The notes: generated from the letters alone by a model not told the origin. A DNA stretch of 64,000 bases from an uncultured Clostridia bacterium (GCA_944386455.1 CALXBC010000002.1:1-64000), one strand, 5' to 3'. Shown: positions 13,813-24,177, numbered from the stretch's first letter. A program made the numbers and translations.

Positions 13813-16812
13813 TCATTCCAAGGCCACCGTTACAATATCAAACGGACGATAGGATATAGCCTCACCTTTAGACAGCTCCGCCCCTGTTTGTATTTCAGAA
13901 AGATTGCACACCTTCGCTGTTTGATAATCAAACTGTGCCTCAAGCCGATTTTGTGTGGTTACGCCCAGCGCCTCATAACTGCGAACAATAACGGCGTTGT
14001 TGTCCTCTGCCTTTTTGACGCTTTCGATAATAACCTGCCGGTTGCTGTGCGCAATCAGACTGCATTCCTGCGGGAGCAGTCCGTCATGCGGCTCTGTCTC
14101 CGTTTCAATCAACGGCACGTTCAGCTCATATGCATATTTGATTGTTTCCAAACGATCAGCTACACCGTTGTTTATAAAAAGTGCATAGTTGAACTCATGA
14201 TGCCCACGGTCAACCTGCTCGGCGGGATAAAATGTGCTACGCAGTACATTCATTTCCAAAATGCCGTTTTTGGCATAATATCCGTATTTGCAGTCATTTA
14301 AAAGGGCAAAGCCGGAATTTATATCATTCACCTGTACCCATTTATGCGCCGGAATCTCGTATTGTGCCAGTTCCTCGCCGGTATTATTTTGGGTGCTGCG
14401 GGAAATATTTCCAAACTGGATGTCGCAATCCACCCGATCAAAGCAAATGTTTGGCGCAAATTGCAGCCGCAGCATTACATTTTCCTTTTTCCAATCTACC
14501 TCGCAATGAGCAAGCAACAAAGGACTGTCCTGTTGCAACCGAAGTTCCAGTGAAATATCAGATTTACCGTAACGGTACTGCTGTCTGCAAACAGCACATA
14601 TGTCCTCTTGGGCAAATTGTTGTGAAACAAATTCTGCCTGCTCAGGCTCATGACAGCGGTATTCATAAGGAAAATCCCACGCATCAGAATGTTCAGGTTT
14701 CTCCGGATAAAGCAGCAGCCTGTTGGACGGCGCTGCCAGCATTTCTTTTTTCCTCTTTTTGTCAAACATGGAAAGAATGCTGCCGTCAGACCCAAATTTT
14801 ACAACAAGCGAATCATTTTCCAGCACACCGCTTTCTGCATAAGCACCGGCTTGTGGCTCTGTTTTGTCTGCCTGCGCACTGTCTATCACGGTATATCCCA
14901 TTGCCGGAATCTCCGCTTTTATAAAGCCGCTGTCTGTTTTTACATATTCTGTTCTCGGAAAAGAAAGGGTGTTAAACAATATTTTCGGCTTTGCCGCATT
15001 TTCGGTGCTGATCTGTCCTGCCAATGCGTTGATTGCCTCATTCCGCAATGCTGTCGTTTCCTGCATCAAAATCTCATAACGTGCCTCTGATTCCTCATAA
15101 ACGCGGTCGATAGAAGAACCGGGCAAAATATCATGGAATTGGTAAAGCAGCACTTCTTTCCAGATATCCTCCAGCTTTTGCTGCGGATAGGAGAAATTGG
15201 CAACCCGGAGCGCCATGGCAGACAAAAACTCGGTGTCCCGCAGCAAAAACTCCATTTTACGGTTATATCGCTTATTTCTGGCGGCGGTTGTATAGGTTCC
15301 CTGATGCTTTTCCAAATACAGTTCTCCGCGCCATTCCGGATAATCGGTTTTTTCTCCCATACGGGCAAAAAAGTCCCGAATCATTCCCTGCTGCACCGGC
15401 GGCATTCCCGGCAAATGCTCCTCCCGCTTTAAATATTCCAGATGGTAGGGGCTGGGGCCGCCGCCGCCGTCACCGATTCCAAAGGGCAGCAGCATTTCGC
15501 CGTATTGTCCGCTGATTGCCATGCTCTCCTGACAGGCTTTGATAGAACAGGGGGCGGCCTCGCTCAAATAATTGCCCTCCGGCGGCATATGTACCAATAC
15601 CTTTGAGCCGTCCAGTCCTGTCCAGTAAAAGTTGGTATAAGGGAACCGGTTGTGTTCATTCCACGAAAGCTTAATGGTGGAAAAATAGTCAATGCCGCTC
15701 TTTTTCATAATCTGCGGTAAGGCGGCAGTATAGCCAAACACATCCGGGAGCCATGCAAAATCAACCGTTTGGCCAAACTCCTTTTTCCAATATCGGTTGC
15801 CGTATAAAAACTGGCGCACCAACGATTCCCCGCCGGCAAGGTTGGTGTCCGATTCCACCCACATGGCGCCCTGTAATTCCCATTTGTCTTCCTGAATCCG
15901 CTTTTTCACCCGCTCATAAAGCACCGGGTGATCCTCTTTGATCCACTGGTAAAGCTGCGCCTGGCTGGAACCGAAAATATATCCGGGATAGCGTTCCATT
16001 AAATCCAGTGCTGTGGAAAAAGTACGCGCTCCCTTGCGGCGTGTTTCCCGGATCGGCCAGCGCCAGCCCAAATCAATATGCGCATGGCCGGTTGCAAGCA
16101 CGGTTGTCGATTCGTCCCCGCCGACACGTGCATAATAGGCTCCGGCGATAGCGGATGCCTGTCGGTATTCCTCTTCCGTGTATTTGTTCAGGCAGGAAAC
16201 CGCTCGAAACAGCACATCCAACAGCTCATAATAGCGCGGCTCTGTTTTCTGGTTGGTTTCCAGCAGCAGCGCAAGAAGATGCAAATCATAATAAAGTGTT
16301 CTTGCCTGTTCATCACATACGGCGGCCCACGCTTCTTTTAAGGTTCCGTTGTCGCGATATACCCCAAACAGGTCGTTGCAGCCGGCGTCAATCCATACAT
16401 CCACACAATCTCCGCCTTCGGCGGCCTCGGAAAAAGGAACGATTCGTTTCCCCGGAAGCCCCATGCGTCGGTCAAACTCAGAATTGATATTGGTGATTGC
16501 ACGAAACGGATTTCCCTCAGCGTCATAAACCAGTCCCTCGCCATTCAGGTCGATGACCAAAACAACCTTTTTCCCTGTCGCCATTTCAGGCAGGCTGGCT
16601 GTTGCATGAAACCATGCGCAGTCAAAAAGCTGACCCCAGCTTTCGCCCGGCAGTACTGAAATTTTATTGCCGCTTTTTCTCTGCTGATAGGGGACCGGCT
16701 CTTTGGTCGTATATGCCGTCATCTGCAAATCACATATTTTTGTATAAACCCTATTTTTTAAATTTACAACCGCTGTTTTGCAATAATTCAGGCGATTTTC
16801 TTCATTAAACAT
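13813..16812 (-). CDS. GH38 alpha-mannosidase
   Basis: Zinc-dependent retaining alpha-mannosidase of 999 residues, no signal peptide, so acting on imported oligosaccharides. The GH38 core starts at ATGHAHIDLGWRWP, with zinc ligands H245 and D247. The nucleophile is in FAWLPDVFGYTAALP (D357). Further conserved segments are ELQGAMWVESDTNLAGGESLVRQ (ending near residue 337) and LYQFHDILPGSSIDRVYEE (zinc-binding His, near residue 561), followed by the all-beta C-terminal domain. Ribosome site AAGAGG is 8 bases before ATG. It closely follows the surface protein gene (21 bases). The presence of GH38 suggests an alpha-mannose-containing glycan such as a yeast mannan or N-glycan as the target of the locus. 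Confidence 0.95.
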   Translation of the reverse strand: MFNEENRLNYCKTAVVNLKNRVYTKICDLQMTAYTTKEPVPYQQRKSGNKISVLPGESWGQLFDCAWFHATASLPEMATGKKVVLVIDLNGEGLVYDAEGNPFRAITNINSEFDRRMGLPGKRIVPFSEAAEGGDCVDVWIDAGCNDLFGVYRDNGTLKEAWAAVCDEQARTLYYDLHLLALLLETNQKTEPRYYELLDVLFRAVSCLNKYTEEEYRQASAIAGAYYARVGGDESTTVLATGHAHIDLGWRWPIRETRRKGARTFSTALDLMERYPGYIFGSSQAQLYQWIKEDHPVLYERVKKRIQEDKWELQGAMWVESDTNLAGGESLVRQFLYGNRYWKKEFGQTVDFAWLPDVFGYTAALPQIMKKSGIDYFSTIKLSWNEHNRFPYTNFYWTGLDGSKVLVHMPPEGNYLSEAAPCSIKACQESMAISGQYGEMLLPFGIGDGGGGPSPYHLEYLKREEHLPGMPPVQQGMIRDFFARMGEKTDYPEWRGELYLEKHQGTYTTAARNKRYNRKMEFLLRDTEFLSAMALRVANFSYPQQKLEDIWKEVLLYQFHDILPGSSIDRVYEESEARYEILMQETTALRNEAINALAGQISTENAAKPKILFNTLSFPRTEYVKTDSGFIKAEIPAMGYTVIDSAQADKTEPQAGAYAESGVLENDSLVVKFGSDGSILSMFDKKRKKEMLAAPSNRLLLYPEKPEHSDAWDFPYEYRCHEPEQAEFVSQQFAQEDICAVCRQQYRYGKSDISLELRLQQDSPLLLAHCEVDWKKENVMLRLQFAPNICFDRVDCDIQFGNISRSTQNNTGEELAQYEIPAHKWVQVNDINSGFALLNDCKYGYYAKNGILEMNVLRSTFYPAEQVDRGHHEFNYALFINNGVADRLETIKYAYELNVPLIETETEPHDGLLPQECSLIAHSNRQVIIESVKKAEDNNAVIVRSYEALGVTTQNRLEAQFDYQTAKVCNLSEIQTGAELSKGEAISYRPFDIVTVALE

Positions 16813-16833
16813 ATCATGCCTCTTAGACCAATA

Positions 16834-17829
16834 TTATTCTTCCGGCTCACGCTTTCTTTTCCTGTTCAGAAGCAATAAAACAATAATGCCGGCAATGACC
16901 GCCGTTGCGGCAACGCTCCCCAAAACAATCCACAATCCGGCGGAATGATTTTTGCCGTCTTTGCCCGTCTGTTTGTCCCCCGCAGGCTGTGACGAGGTTT
17001 CTCCTGCCGAAGATTCACTCTCATCTGCCGGTTCTTCAGAGGATGTGGATTCCTCCGATGGTTTTTTCTCAGAGGACACTGTTTCCTCACCGGGTGTCTG
17101 TTCTTCATTCCAATCGGTGCTGCCGCTTTCCTCCTCCCAATCTGCATCCGGCAGAGTCGGAAGGGGAGGCTGCTCCTCGGTAACCTCCGGCATATCGGAT
17201 TTTTGATAAAAGCCGATGCTGTCCAGCCAAAGCTCCCTGCCGCTGAAATATTCGCAATCTGCATACAGATACATCCGCATAAACTGGTCGCGTCTCAGCG
17301 TGGCGCCTCCAGTGCTTTGAAAGGCATAAAAAGGGATCCAGACATAACCCTCAAATTTGCTGTTCACCCGAATCACATTGCCGTCTCTTACCTGTGATTC
17401 TGTGGTTTTTCCGCCTTTTTCGGTCATGTAAACGGTTTGCCCCGCCACAGCCTGTGCGCGGGAGGGCATATCAAACTGCAGCTTAAACTCCACATATCTC
17501 GGTCGTTGCGTGATCTCAGGCGTCCTAACATAAAAGCATACACCCTCTTTTAAAGACAAGTCGCGGCAATAGATCGGCAAATCAAATCGGATTCCCTTAA
17601 AGCTTTCTTCTGCTCCGGTCGCTTTAAAACTCAGTTTCAGACTTTTCCCTTTATCTGCATACCGGTTGCTGAGTTCGTAGCCAAAATCTGTATCTTTCAG
17701 CGTGACTGCGCCGGAATCCACCAGCTGTTCCACGCTGTCCTGCTCAAATTCAAAGGCAGGCAGCACCTCGGCTGCGGCGGGAAACACAAACAGCATACAT
17801 AGCACCAGAACACATATTACTTTTTTCAT
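16834..17829 (-). CDS. secreted, membrane-anchored single-module surface protein
   Basis: Protein of 331 residues: signal peptide (MKKVICVLVLCMLFVFPAAAE), one ~190-residue beta-rich module, a Ser/Glu/Pro-rich linker (about 235-295), a C-terminal transmembrane helix (about 298-322) and a basic tail. The module carries the same signature as the five modules of the 1302-residue protein upstream: FDMPSRAQAVAG, a short V(Y/F)MT strand, FEGYVWIPF and LWLDSIGFY. It is probably a carbohydrate-binding domain held at the outer membrane face. No known family was recognised with certainty. Ribosome site AAAGGAGAG lies 10 bases before ATG. Confidence 0.8.
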   Translation of the reverse strand: MKKVICVLVLCMLFVFPAAAEVLPAFEFEQDSVEQLVDSGAVTLKDTDFGYELSNRYADKGKSLKLSFKATGAEESFKGIRFDLPIYCRDLSLKEGVCFYVRTPEITQRPRYVEFKLQFDMPSRAQAVAGQTVYMTEKGGKTTESQVRDGNVIRVNSKFEGYVWIPFYAFQSTGGATLRRDQFMRMYLYADCEYFSGRELWLDSIGFYQKSDMPEVTEEQPPLPTLPDADWEEESGSTDWNEEQTPGEETVSSEKKPSEESTSSEEPADESESSAGETSSQPAGDKQTGKDGKNHSAGLWIVLGSVAATAVIAGIIVLLLLNRKRKREPEE

Positions 17830-17873
17830 CAGCAGGATACTCTCCTTTCATTGTAAAAACGCAACACGAGCTG

Positions 17874-19892
17874 TTATTTGACGATATTGTCTTTTATCAC
17901 CGTATTCAGCCCTACTCCGATAATGTCCACACACTCCTCCTGCTTGCCAAAACTCATATAGGCCGAGTTTTCCCATGTGTTACCGATAATCTGTACATTT
18001 TTTGCATTTTGTACATTAATCATACCGCGCTTTGGATTGTTGGAGCCATGCGGCTTATCGTTTACAAACCGGTTGCCGCGGATCACCACATCGGAGGAGG
18101 ATTGCACGCCAAAGGGCTGGGAAGGAAAATTTTTGAAAAGGTTGTTTTCAAAAATGAGGTTTTTAAAGACCGCCGCATTCACCGTACCACCCTTATTCAA
18201 TGCAGCAATATTGATCAGCGGCGTCCAGTCGCTGACATTGCATTCCTCAAAGGTATTGTTTCTGACAACCAGTCCGTCAACTCCGGTTCCCTCGCACCAG
18301 GATTCATGAATATCTGCCACAACAAGAATGGCCGCGCCTTGGGTGCGATAATAGGTGTTTCCCTCCACCAGTCCATTGCTGCTTCCCAGCAAGGTCCCAC
18401 GCGCTCTGTTGGAGCCAAACCGATTGTTTTTAATCAAATAATTGCTGCTGTTATATCTTGAGTTAAACAGGATACAGCCTTTTTTCGCTGTTTTTGGAAC
18501 TTCTTTGTCAAAGGTTACCTTTTTGATGTAGTTGCCCTCATCCTTTACCTCGGTAACCTTTGCAGAAAAACCGATCGGTTTGTAATCTGCGCTGTAAAAG
18601 GTAATGGTATCCCCCGGCTCTGCGCTCAGTCTGCGTGCAAGAATGGAATTGCCGACCAGCCGGTTGTTCAGTTCTCCCACATTGTCATGGATATTGATGC
18701 AGTCATCGCCGCTGGACTCAAAGGTACAGTCCTCAATCCTGCCGTTGCCCAGCGTATTTACAATATGCAGACAGTCCGCAGTCGCGCTGATATGCCGGTC
18801 GCTTCCGGGCTTAATTTTGACGCTGCAATCCAAAAACTGATAATGGTGGGTGCTGCTTGTCGCTTTAAACGCCATACCAGCTGAGGACCAGATATTGATA
18901 TTGCGCGCCGTAAAATCAGAGCATCCGCTGACAACAAAGGCGTCAGAACCATAGGAATAATGGCGGACCAGATAATATTCGCCGACAGACAGCGCATCCA
19001 GCTTACTTTTATAGGTCAGCCGCATTTTATTGTTGCCGATTTTTTCCTGCTTGGTGATGCCGGTCTGGTTGCCCCAGATGGCAAGGTTTACTTCGCTCCC
19101 GGGGGTCAGGTTTTCCAGCTTGTCACCGGACATTCGGTTAAAATCAAAAAAGGTAACGGTTGACGGGATGGTTTCACATTCCGGGAATTCCAAATCCACT
19201 GTATTTTCTCCCGTGGCAATCACTTTTACCACCGATGCAAGCCGGGATTTTTCCCAGTTCCAGTCAATGTTGATGTTTTTCACTTCAACCCGCTTGCAGT
19301 CTGTAAATTTCAGCCACATATACTGGTTTTGGAACACAAAAGTCGAACCCTGCCCGTCGATGATAACATCCTCAGCGCCGACCAATTCGTTTGGTACACT
19401 GCTTGAAAACTGATAGGTTCCCTTAGGGATCACAAGTTTGGTGCCCGGGTTCAGTCGACAATGGTTCAGCGCTGTCAGCAGGCCATCGGTGTTGTCACTT
19501 TTTTCGGCCGACATTCCAAAATCTGCTGCCGAAACAGTTTTCAAACCGCGTTCCGGCACCTTGATTTCAAATTTTACAGAAGAACTGATGGTTACTTTAT
19601 CCGTATGATACCCGACATTCGGGCGGGGGGCGGTACTGCTGGTTTCGGGGATATCGGGATCCGACGGATCAGCGTCCCAACCGGTATTTTCGCTTGGTAC
19701 AAAAGAGCTTTCCTGCTCTGAGCTTATCATACTTTCCATGCTTGACATATCACTCGACTCCTGTTCCGCTGTACTTGAACTGCTTTCTGATTGTACAAAA
19801 TTGCTTGAACTCCCGGACGGATTGTCCTTTGCCGGCGTACAGCCTGCCAAAAAGACCAACCCGAGCACTGCTGCAAAAAAACGTTTTTTCAT
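17874..19892 (-). CDS. right-handed beta-helix lipoprotein
   Basis: Extracytoplasmic protein of 672 residues. The leader MKKRFFAAVLGLVFLAGC ends in a lipobox (LAGC). A Ser/Glu-rich linker runs to about residue 95. The rest is a parallel beta-helix of the pectate-lyase/glycosyl-hydrolase type, with repeated short strands such as GNGRIEDCTFESSGDDCINIHDN, SSNYLIKNNRFGSNRARGTLLGS and DVVIRGNRFVND. The DDCINIHDN turn resembles the Asp-rich active-site turns of GH110/GH28-like enzymes. A glycosidase (for example alpha-galactosidase GH110-like) is therefore possible, but a binding role cannot be excluded. Ribosome site GGGAGGAAG. Confidence 0.8.
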   Translation of the reverse strand: MKKRFFAAVLGLVFLAGCTPAKDNPSGSSSNFVQSESSSSTAEQESSDMSSMESMISSEQESSFVPSENTGWDADPSDPDIPETSSTAPRPNVGYHTDKVTISSSVKFEIKVPERGLKTVSAADFGMSAEKSDNTDGLLTALNHCRLNPGTKLVIPKGTYQFSSSVPNELVGAEDVIIDGQGSTFVFQNQYMWLKFTDCKRVEVKNINIDWNWEKSRLASVVKVIATGENTVDLEFPECETIPSTVTFFDFNRMSGDKLENLTPGSEVNLAIWGNQTGITKQEKIGNNKMRLTYKSKLDALSVGEYYLVRHYSYGSDAFVVSGCSDFTARNINIWSSAGMAFKATSSTHHYQFLDCSVKIKPGSDRHISATADCLHIVNTLGNGRIEDCTFESSGDDCINIHDNVGELNNRLVGNSILARRLSAEPGDTITFYSADYKPIGFSAKVTEVKDEGNYIKKVTFDKEVPKTAKKGCILFNSRYNSSNYLIKNNRFGSNRARGTLLGSSNGLVEGNTYYRTQGAAILVVADIHESWCEGTGVDGLVVRNNTFEECNVSDWTPLINIAALNKGGTVNAAVFKNLIFENNLFKNFPSQPFGVQSSSDVVIRGNRFVNDKPHGSNNPKRGMINVQNAKNVQIIGNTWENSAYMSFGKQEECVDIIGVGLNTVIKDNIVK

Positions 19893-19918
19893 AAGCCTTC
19901 TTCCTCCCTGTTATCCAA

Positions 19919-20920
19919 CTAACCCACAATACCGCTGCGTTCAATGCTCTCGGTAAAATAACGCTGCAAAAAGACATACAAAATCACCAGCGGACCGATC
20001 ACAATGATATACGCCGCCTGTGTCAAAGCAGTCAGCAAATCATTGTCAATTGCGGCACCGCTTGAAATGTTATGGATAGTCACATCTATTTTTGCCTTTA
20101 ACTGCGGCAGCTGACCCGCCAGCGTCATGCTGCTGCGCATAAATGTGTTGGTAAAATAATAATCGTTCCAATACCAGACAACACAAAGCAAAGAAACAAT
20201 GACAAAAACGGGAACCGCCGCCGGAATTACAACCCTGACATAGGTTTTCAGCGGATTACAACCGTCAATCGCCGCCGCATCCTCCAGTTCTTTTGGTAAA
20301 TTGGAGAAAAACCGGCTGAAAATCAAGATAAACAGCCCGGAACGGATACCGGCGCCCAATGCCGCAGGAAGATACATGGAAATTTCTTTCCCCAGCAGGC
20401 TGTATGTCAGCGGTTCTCCGGTGAAAAGTCCGACCAGCTGCCCGATTCCGAAAAAGTCAAAATACTTAAATCCCACATAAGAAGATATCAGAATATTCTG
20501 CGGAGGCACAATAATCATCAGCACTACCAGGCCGAACAACAGGGCTTTGCCTTTAAATTTATATCTTGCCAGACCGTATCCTGCAAGTGAACAGGATACC
20601 AACGTACAAAAAGTGGAAACCAACGTGATTTTTGTCGTGTTCAGCATTGCGAGCGGATAGTCAAAAACATCCAGCAGCCGCTTGAAATTATACAAGGTCA
20701 AGCTTTTCGGGATCCAGACAACAGTTGGGTCGCTTAACTGTTCAGAGGGCCGAAAGGCAACGCTGAACATATAAAGCACCGGAAACAAGGTGACAACCGA
20801 CAGACAAATCAGCATCAGCATCCGGTAAATCCCACCAAGCCGCTTACCGATCAGGTTGGCTCTCTTTTTGGTGTTTTGCCGCCGCGTTTCTGCGTCAGTG
20901 TGAAATAGCAATGATCTCAT
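19919..20920 (-). CDS. carbohydrate ABC permease, MalG type (pair 2)
   Basis: Inner-membrane permease of about 333 residues. Six hydrophobic helices and the EAA loop LPKELEDAAAIDGCNPLKTYVRVVIPAAVPVFVIV place it in the MalG/CUT1 family. The start at 20920 is chosen because AGAAAGG lies 13 bases upstream; an ATG at 20932 lies almost on top of it, and the open frame continues to 21061. A 141-base gap with no gene separates it from its partner permease. No ATPase gene is in the locus, so a shared MsmK/UgpC-type ATPase encoded elsewhere is expected. Confidence 0.9.
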   Translation of the reverse strand: MRSLLFHTDAETRRQNTKKRANLIGKRLGGIYRMLMLICLSVVTLFPVLYMFSVAFRPSEQLSDPTVVWIPKSLTLYNFKRLLDVFDYPLAMLNTTKITLVSTFCTLVSCSLAGYGLARYKFKGKALLFGLVVLMIIVPPQNILISSYVGFKYFDFFGIGQLVGLFTGEPLTYSLLGKEISMYLPAALGAGIRSGLFILIFSRFFSNLPKELEDAAAIDGCNPLKTYVRVVIPAAVPVFVIVSLLCVVWYWNDYYFTNTFMRSSMTLAGQLPQLKAKIDVTIHNISSGAAIDNDLLTALTQAAYIIVIGPLVILYVFLQRYFTESIERSGIVG

Positions 20921-21061
20921 CTTTATAACCATACCTTTCTGGGGCTTTTGTGCGGTTTTGGGCAAGCAACGCGCAGACCAAAATTTCGACTTGCTGCTTG
21001 TCAAAAAGACACAAAAGCGAAGTTTGGAAGGAATGCGGTGCATTTCTTTCAAACTTTTCAC

Positions 21062-21949
21062 CTACTCCGAATAACTGAATGTTTTTCTGGACAACAGCCA
21101 GAATACAAATGCGACAATAATAAAGACTGTAATAAAATAAATACTGGCCATTGCCGAGCCCAGTTCAATATCCAAGTTCTGTGTCAGCTTGGAAATATGC
21201 TTCATTACCGGGTTACCCGCATCGCTGAAAGAATCGACAACCGTATAAACAACATTTACAATAATCATCGGCGATATCATCCGGAAGGTGACCAGCCAAA
21301 AGGTCTCCCACTTGTTGGCGCCCTCCAGTTCCGTAACTTCATACAAATACCCGGGAATTCCTTTTAAGCCCGCAATAAACACCAAAATCTGAACGCCGGA
21401 TTTCCATGTCAATTCAAAAATATTGTTCACGACTCCCATGATTGTGCTGATCAGTCCCTCGCTCATCCCAAGGCTGATCAGCATCGGCTCCATAGAAAGC
21501 GCCTGAAACATCATCACAGACTGATCGCCGCTTAACGCCGCCGTTGCACTGCCCTCCACAGCTGCGGCAACCTGACCGCTGCTGATGATAACCGGCAGAA
21601 AAAAGGCCGCACGAAAAAAGGTTCTTCCATGAAAATCACTGCTGAGAACAACCGCTATCCCAAGGCTGAAAACCAAAATAAACGGTACCTCATACAGCAT
21701 ATCGGTCAGTGCATTCAAAAAAGCCGGTAAAAACTCACTGTTTCCCACAAAAGCGTCGATATAATTCTGAAAACCGGCCATTGACATTTTTACGCTGTTT
21801 TCCTGAAACTCCAGGGTGCTAAAGCTGTATAACAGCGTGTTGATAAAGGGCCGCAGGAAAAAGGTGATTGCGCCTATCACAAACGGCAGTGTAAACAAAA
21901 AGCCGGTTAATGCTTTTCTTCGCTCATAAGTTAATCCGGGCCGTTTCAC
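21062..21949 (-). CDS. carbohydrate ABC permease, MalF type (pair 2)
   Basis: Sugar permease of 295 residues with six helices. The EAA-like loop reads YEVTELEGANKWETFWLVTFRMISPMIIVNVVYTVVD. It begins with GTG inside the stop region of the DUF5696 gene (GTGA overlap), with GGGGGAA as ribosome site, implying tight translational coupling to DUF5696. Partner of the permease starting at 20920. Confidence 0.9.
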   Translation of the reverse strand: MKRPGLTYERRKALTGFLFTLPFVIGAITFFLRPFINTLLYSFSTLEFQENSVKMSMAGFQNYIDAFVGNSEFLPAFLNALTDMLYEVPFILVFSLGIAVVLSSDFHGRTFFRAAFFLPVIISSGQVAAAVEGSATAALSGDQSVMMFQALSMEPMLISLGMSEGLISTIMGVVNNIFELTWKSGVQILVFIAGLKGIPGYLYEVTELEGANKWETFWLVTFRMISPMIIVNVVYTVVDSFSDAGNPVMKHISKLTQNLDIELGSAMASIYFITVFIIVAFVFWLLSRKTFSYSE

Positions 21950-24177
21950 TGCAATTCCCCCTTTTCCAAAATCAAATAGTTCTTTGGCTCAACAGTATAT
22001 TTTCCGTTGGTTAACGTCTTATCCGTATCATTTAAAAGCAGTGCGGCGCCATTTTGATAAACAATCTGGATCAGACCCTCGCTGTTCCTTGTCCGGCTTT
22101 TTATGCCGCTTGACTCTGTCGCTTTGCGAAGTGCCTGCACCGCATTTAGCTCCGTTATCATCTGCTCGCGAAGCTGTTCATAACGGCAATGGAAAATTCC
22201 CGCCGCCGCTGTTTTGTCCGGTCGGATTTCCTGATTCCACATCAATGTATAAGAAAGGTCGCTGCCGCTTTCCAACGCTTTTAAAAAGGCGATAGAATAA
22301 TTTGCCGACTCATTGATAGCCGGGCTTGAATATGCCAGATAACCCTCCAGCACCATCTGATAAAAGGGGACATCCTCATCAAAAACAGAGTGTCTGCCGG
22401 AAGAGGTCGGGACATGATACACATAGTCCAAATACGGGAGCGCATAGGCATTTGCGCCGTTCGCCGTTAATTTGGCGCCTGACTTTTTCAGCTTGCTCAG
22501 CTGCTCTGTGACAGCCTTTTCTGTTACACTGCGCGGATACACAATTTTATCCTTGTAACAGGAATAAAGCAGGTTTGCCAACTCGCCCACATCCAAAGTG
22601 GCCTGCGCCGGCAGCTTTTTGATCAGCTTATCTGCAACATCAGACAATTTCTGCGGTGCAACCAAATACCTGGAGCCCCCCGGTGACAGCGGCTGATAGG
22701 TGCTTAACTGATACTCAAACAGCCGTGTGATTGCCTTTGACTGATTTCTCACCGCATCAAAGAAACGATTGACGCCGTTTCCGCCCTTGGAGAAGGTCAT
22801 CAGCCTTACGCTCTGATAAAGCTCTGCTCCGCTTGCCTCTTTCAGCCTGTCAAAGCCCTTTTGACCGCCTAAAATCCCCAGCGGCCGGAGTGACGACGTC
22901 ACCTTTCCCTTGACTTCATCCTTATGTGAATTTTTAAGGGTGACACGGGCTTTGGAAATCCCGGCTTTCTCTTTCATTTCTGCTAAAATATCAGTTAGCT
23001 GATCATAAGTTGTCAGTGCTGTCTGCGCATGATAAGGGATCCCCAAAAAGTTCTTTTTTTGCAGGGTGCTTTGCTCCGTCTGCAAAAAAAGCCCATCTCC
23101 CTTTGATGCTTTGGGCTGCCGCTCTCCAAACACGGCGTTTTGCACAGCTTCCGCCATGCCGGCAAGTTCTGCCTTTTCCCCGTTCAAAAAGCTGCAGGTC
23201 ATTACAATTTTATCATCCGGCAGCGGATTGCGATCAAACTCTTTGTTTTCATCTCCCGCTTCCAACGAGAAGGTATAAGAACGCCGAAGCTGAAAATCAA
23301 AATAAGCATGGTTATAGCTGGTAACCGTTTCTGAGGGAGCGGCGTTCAGATAAGCATATCCGCCGCCCTGCTCCAGATAAGCAACCATGGCACCATCCTG
23401 CATTTTTACGCCGCAGGCAGGAAGATAGATCTGCTCTTCCTCCGGCAAAAGAGTCATTTGCTCATAAGCGGCGTCTCTGCCGTAAACCTCCTGCCGATAA
23501 CTGCCAAAGGTGTTCTTTTGGTTGTTTAAATAAATCAAAGCACCGCTGCCGTCCGGCACAAGCAACCAGCCGGTATCCTGCATCGAGGCGGCGCACAGAT
23601 ACGGATACAACGTAATATTATAAATCAGATTATCAGCGGTTTCCTTTATTTCCGAAAACGCAATGCTCGCCTTGATGCCGGTATCGGTTAATTCCACTTT
23701 GATGGGGATGGTAATGCCAAGCTCCGGAAAATCATAAACAGCAACAAACCCACTATCCTGTATTTTTACCTGCAAGCCGTCTTTTCGGTAGCTGCCCGCA
23801 TGTGAATTGGTGGCGTTTTCGCTCCCGGCCTTGTCAATATACTGCACCCATAGCTGAGAGTACAAATTGGTACGGTTAATTCCTTTGGCAAAATCGTCCT
23901 CCTCTGCATCGGGCGGGTTGCTGCCCCATTCTTTCCCGCTTTTTTTGTCGGTCAGAGTAAAACGGCCGTTTTCGGCGTTTACCGCCAGAGAAAAATGCGT
24001 GTTCTCCGCTATCGTTTCATATTCTGCGTCGGTTGCTTCTTTCGCGTCAGAGCCGTCTGTCATCCAGCCGGGTACCGTATCTGACGAATCATCAGCCGCA
24101 AATGCTCCAAACCCAAATGTCAACAGTATGGCAGCGGCAAGCATCAACGCGGTACAGCGCCGCAATCTTATCTTCAT
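21946..24177 (-). CDS. DUF5696 secreted protein coupled to permease pair 2
   Basis: Extracytoplasmic protein of about 743 residues with a signal peptide (RRCTALMLAAAILLTFGFGAFA). The early conserved block FSLAVNAENGRFTLTDKKSGKEWGSNP and the internal PYLCAASMQDTGWLLVPDGSGALIYLNNQK match the DUF5696 family as I know it. The C-terminal part (residues about 390-690) looks like an alpha/beta barrel related to glycosidase folds. No enzymatic activity is established for the family. AAAGGA lies 12 bases before the ATG at 24177; the ATG at 24189 is almost on the ribosome site. Its stop overlaps the permease start, suggesting that it serves that permease pair as receptor or loading factor. Confidence 0.85.
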   Translation of the reverse strand: MKIRLRRCTALMLAAAILLTFGFGAFAADDSSDTVPGWMTDGSDAKEATDAEYETIAENTHFSLAVNAENGRFTLTDKKSGKEWGSNPPDAEEDDFAKGINRTNLYSQLWVQYIDKAGSENATNSHAGSYRKDGLQVKIQDSGFVAVYDFPELGITIPIKVELTDTGIKASIAFSEIKETADNLIYNITLYPYLCAASMQDTGWLLVPDGSGALIYLNNQKNTFGSYRQEVYGRDAAYEQMTLLPEEEQIYLPACGVKMQDGAMVAYLEQGGGYAYLNAAPSETVTSYNHAYFDFQLRRSYTFSLEAGDENKEFDRNPLPDDKIVMTCSFLNGEKAELAGMAEAVQNAVFGERQPKASKGDGLFLQTEQSTLQKKNFLGIPYHAQTALTTYDQLTDILAEMKEKAGISKARVTLKNSHKDEVKGKVTSSLRPLGILGGQKGFDRLKEASGAELYQSVRLMTFSKGGNGVNRFFDAVRNQSKAITRLFEYQLSTYQPLSPGGSRYLVAPQKLSDVADKLIKKLPAQATLDVGELANLLYSCYKDKIVYPRSVTEKAVTEQLSKLKKSGAKLTANGANAYALPYLDYVYHVPTSSGRHSVFDEDVPFYQMVLEGYLAYSSPAINESANYSIAFLKALESGSDLSYTLMWNQEIRPDKTAAAGIFHCRYEQLREQMITELNAVQALRKATESSGIKSRTRNSEGLIQIVYQNGAALLLNDTDKTLTNGKYTVEPKNYLILEKGELQ

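Noticed and set aside
20941-21061. Separate gene or N-terminal extension between the two permeases of pair 2
   Set aside because: The frame is open up to 21061, but the extra residues are not membrane-type, and the ribosome site AGAAAGG points to the start at 20920.
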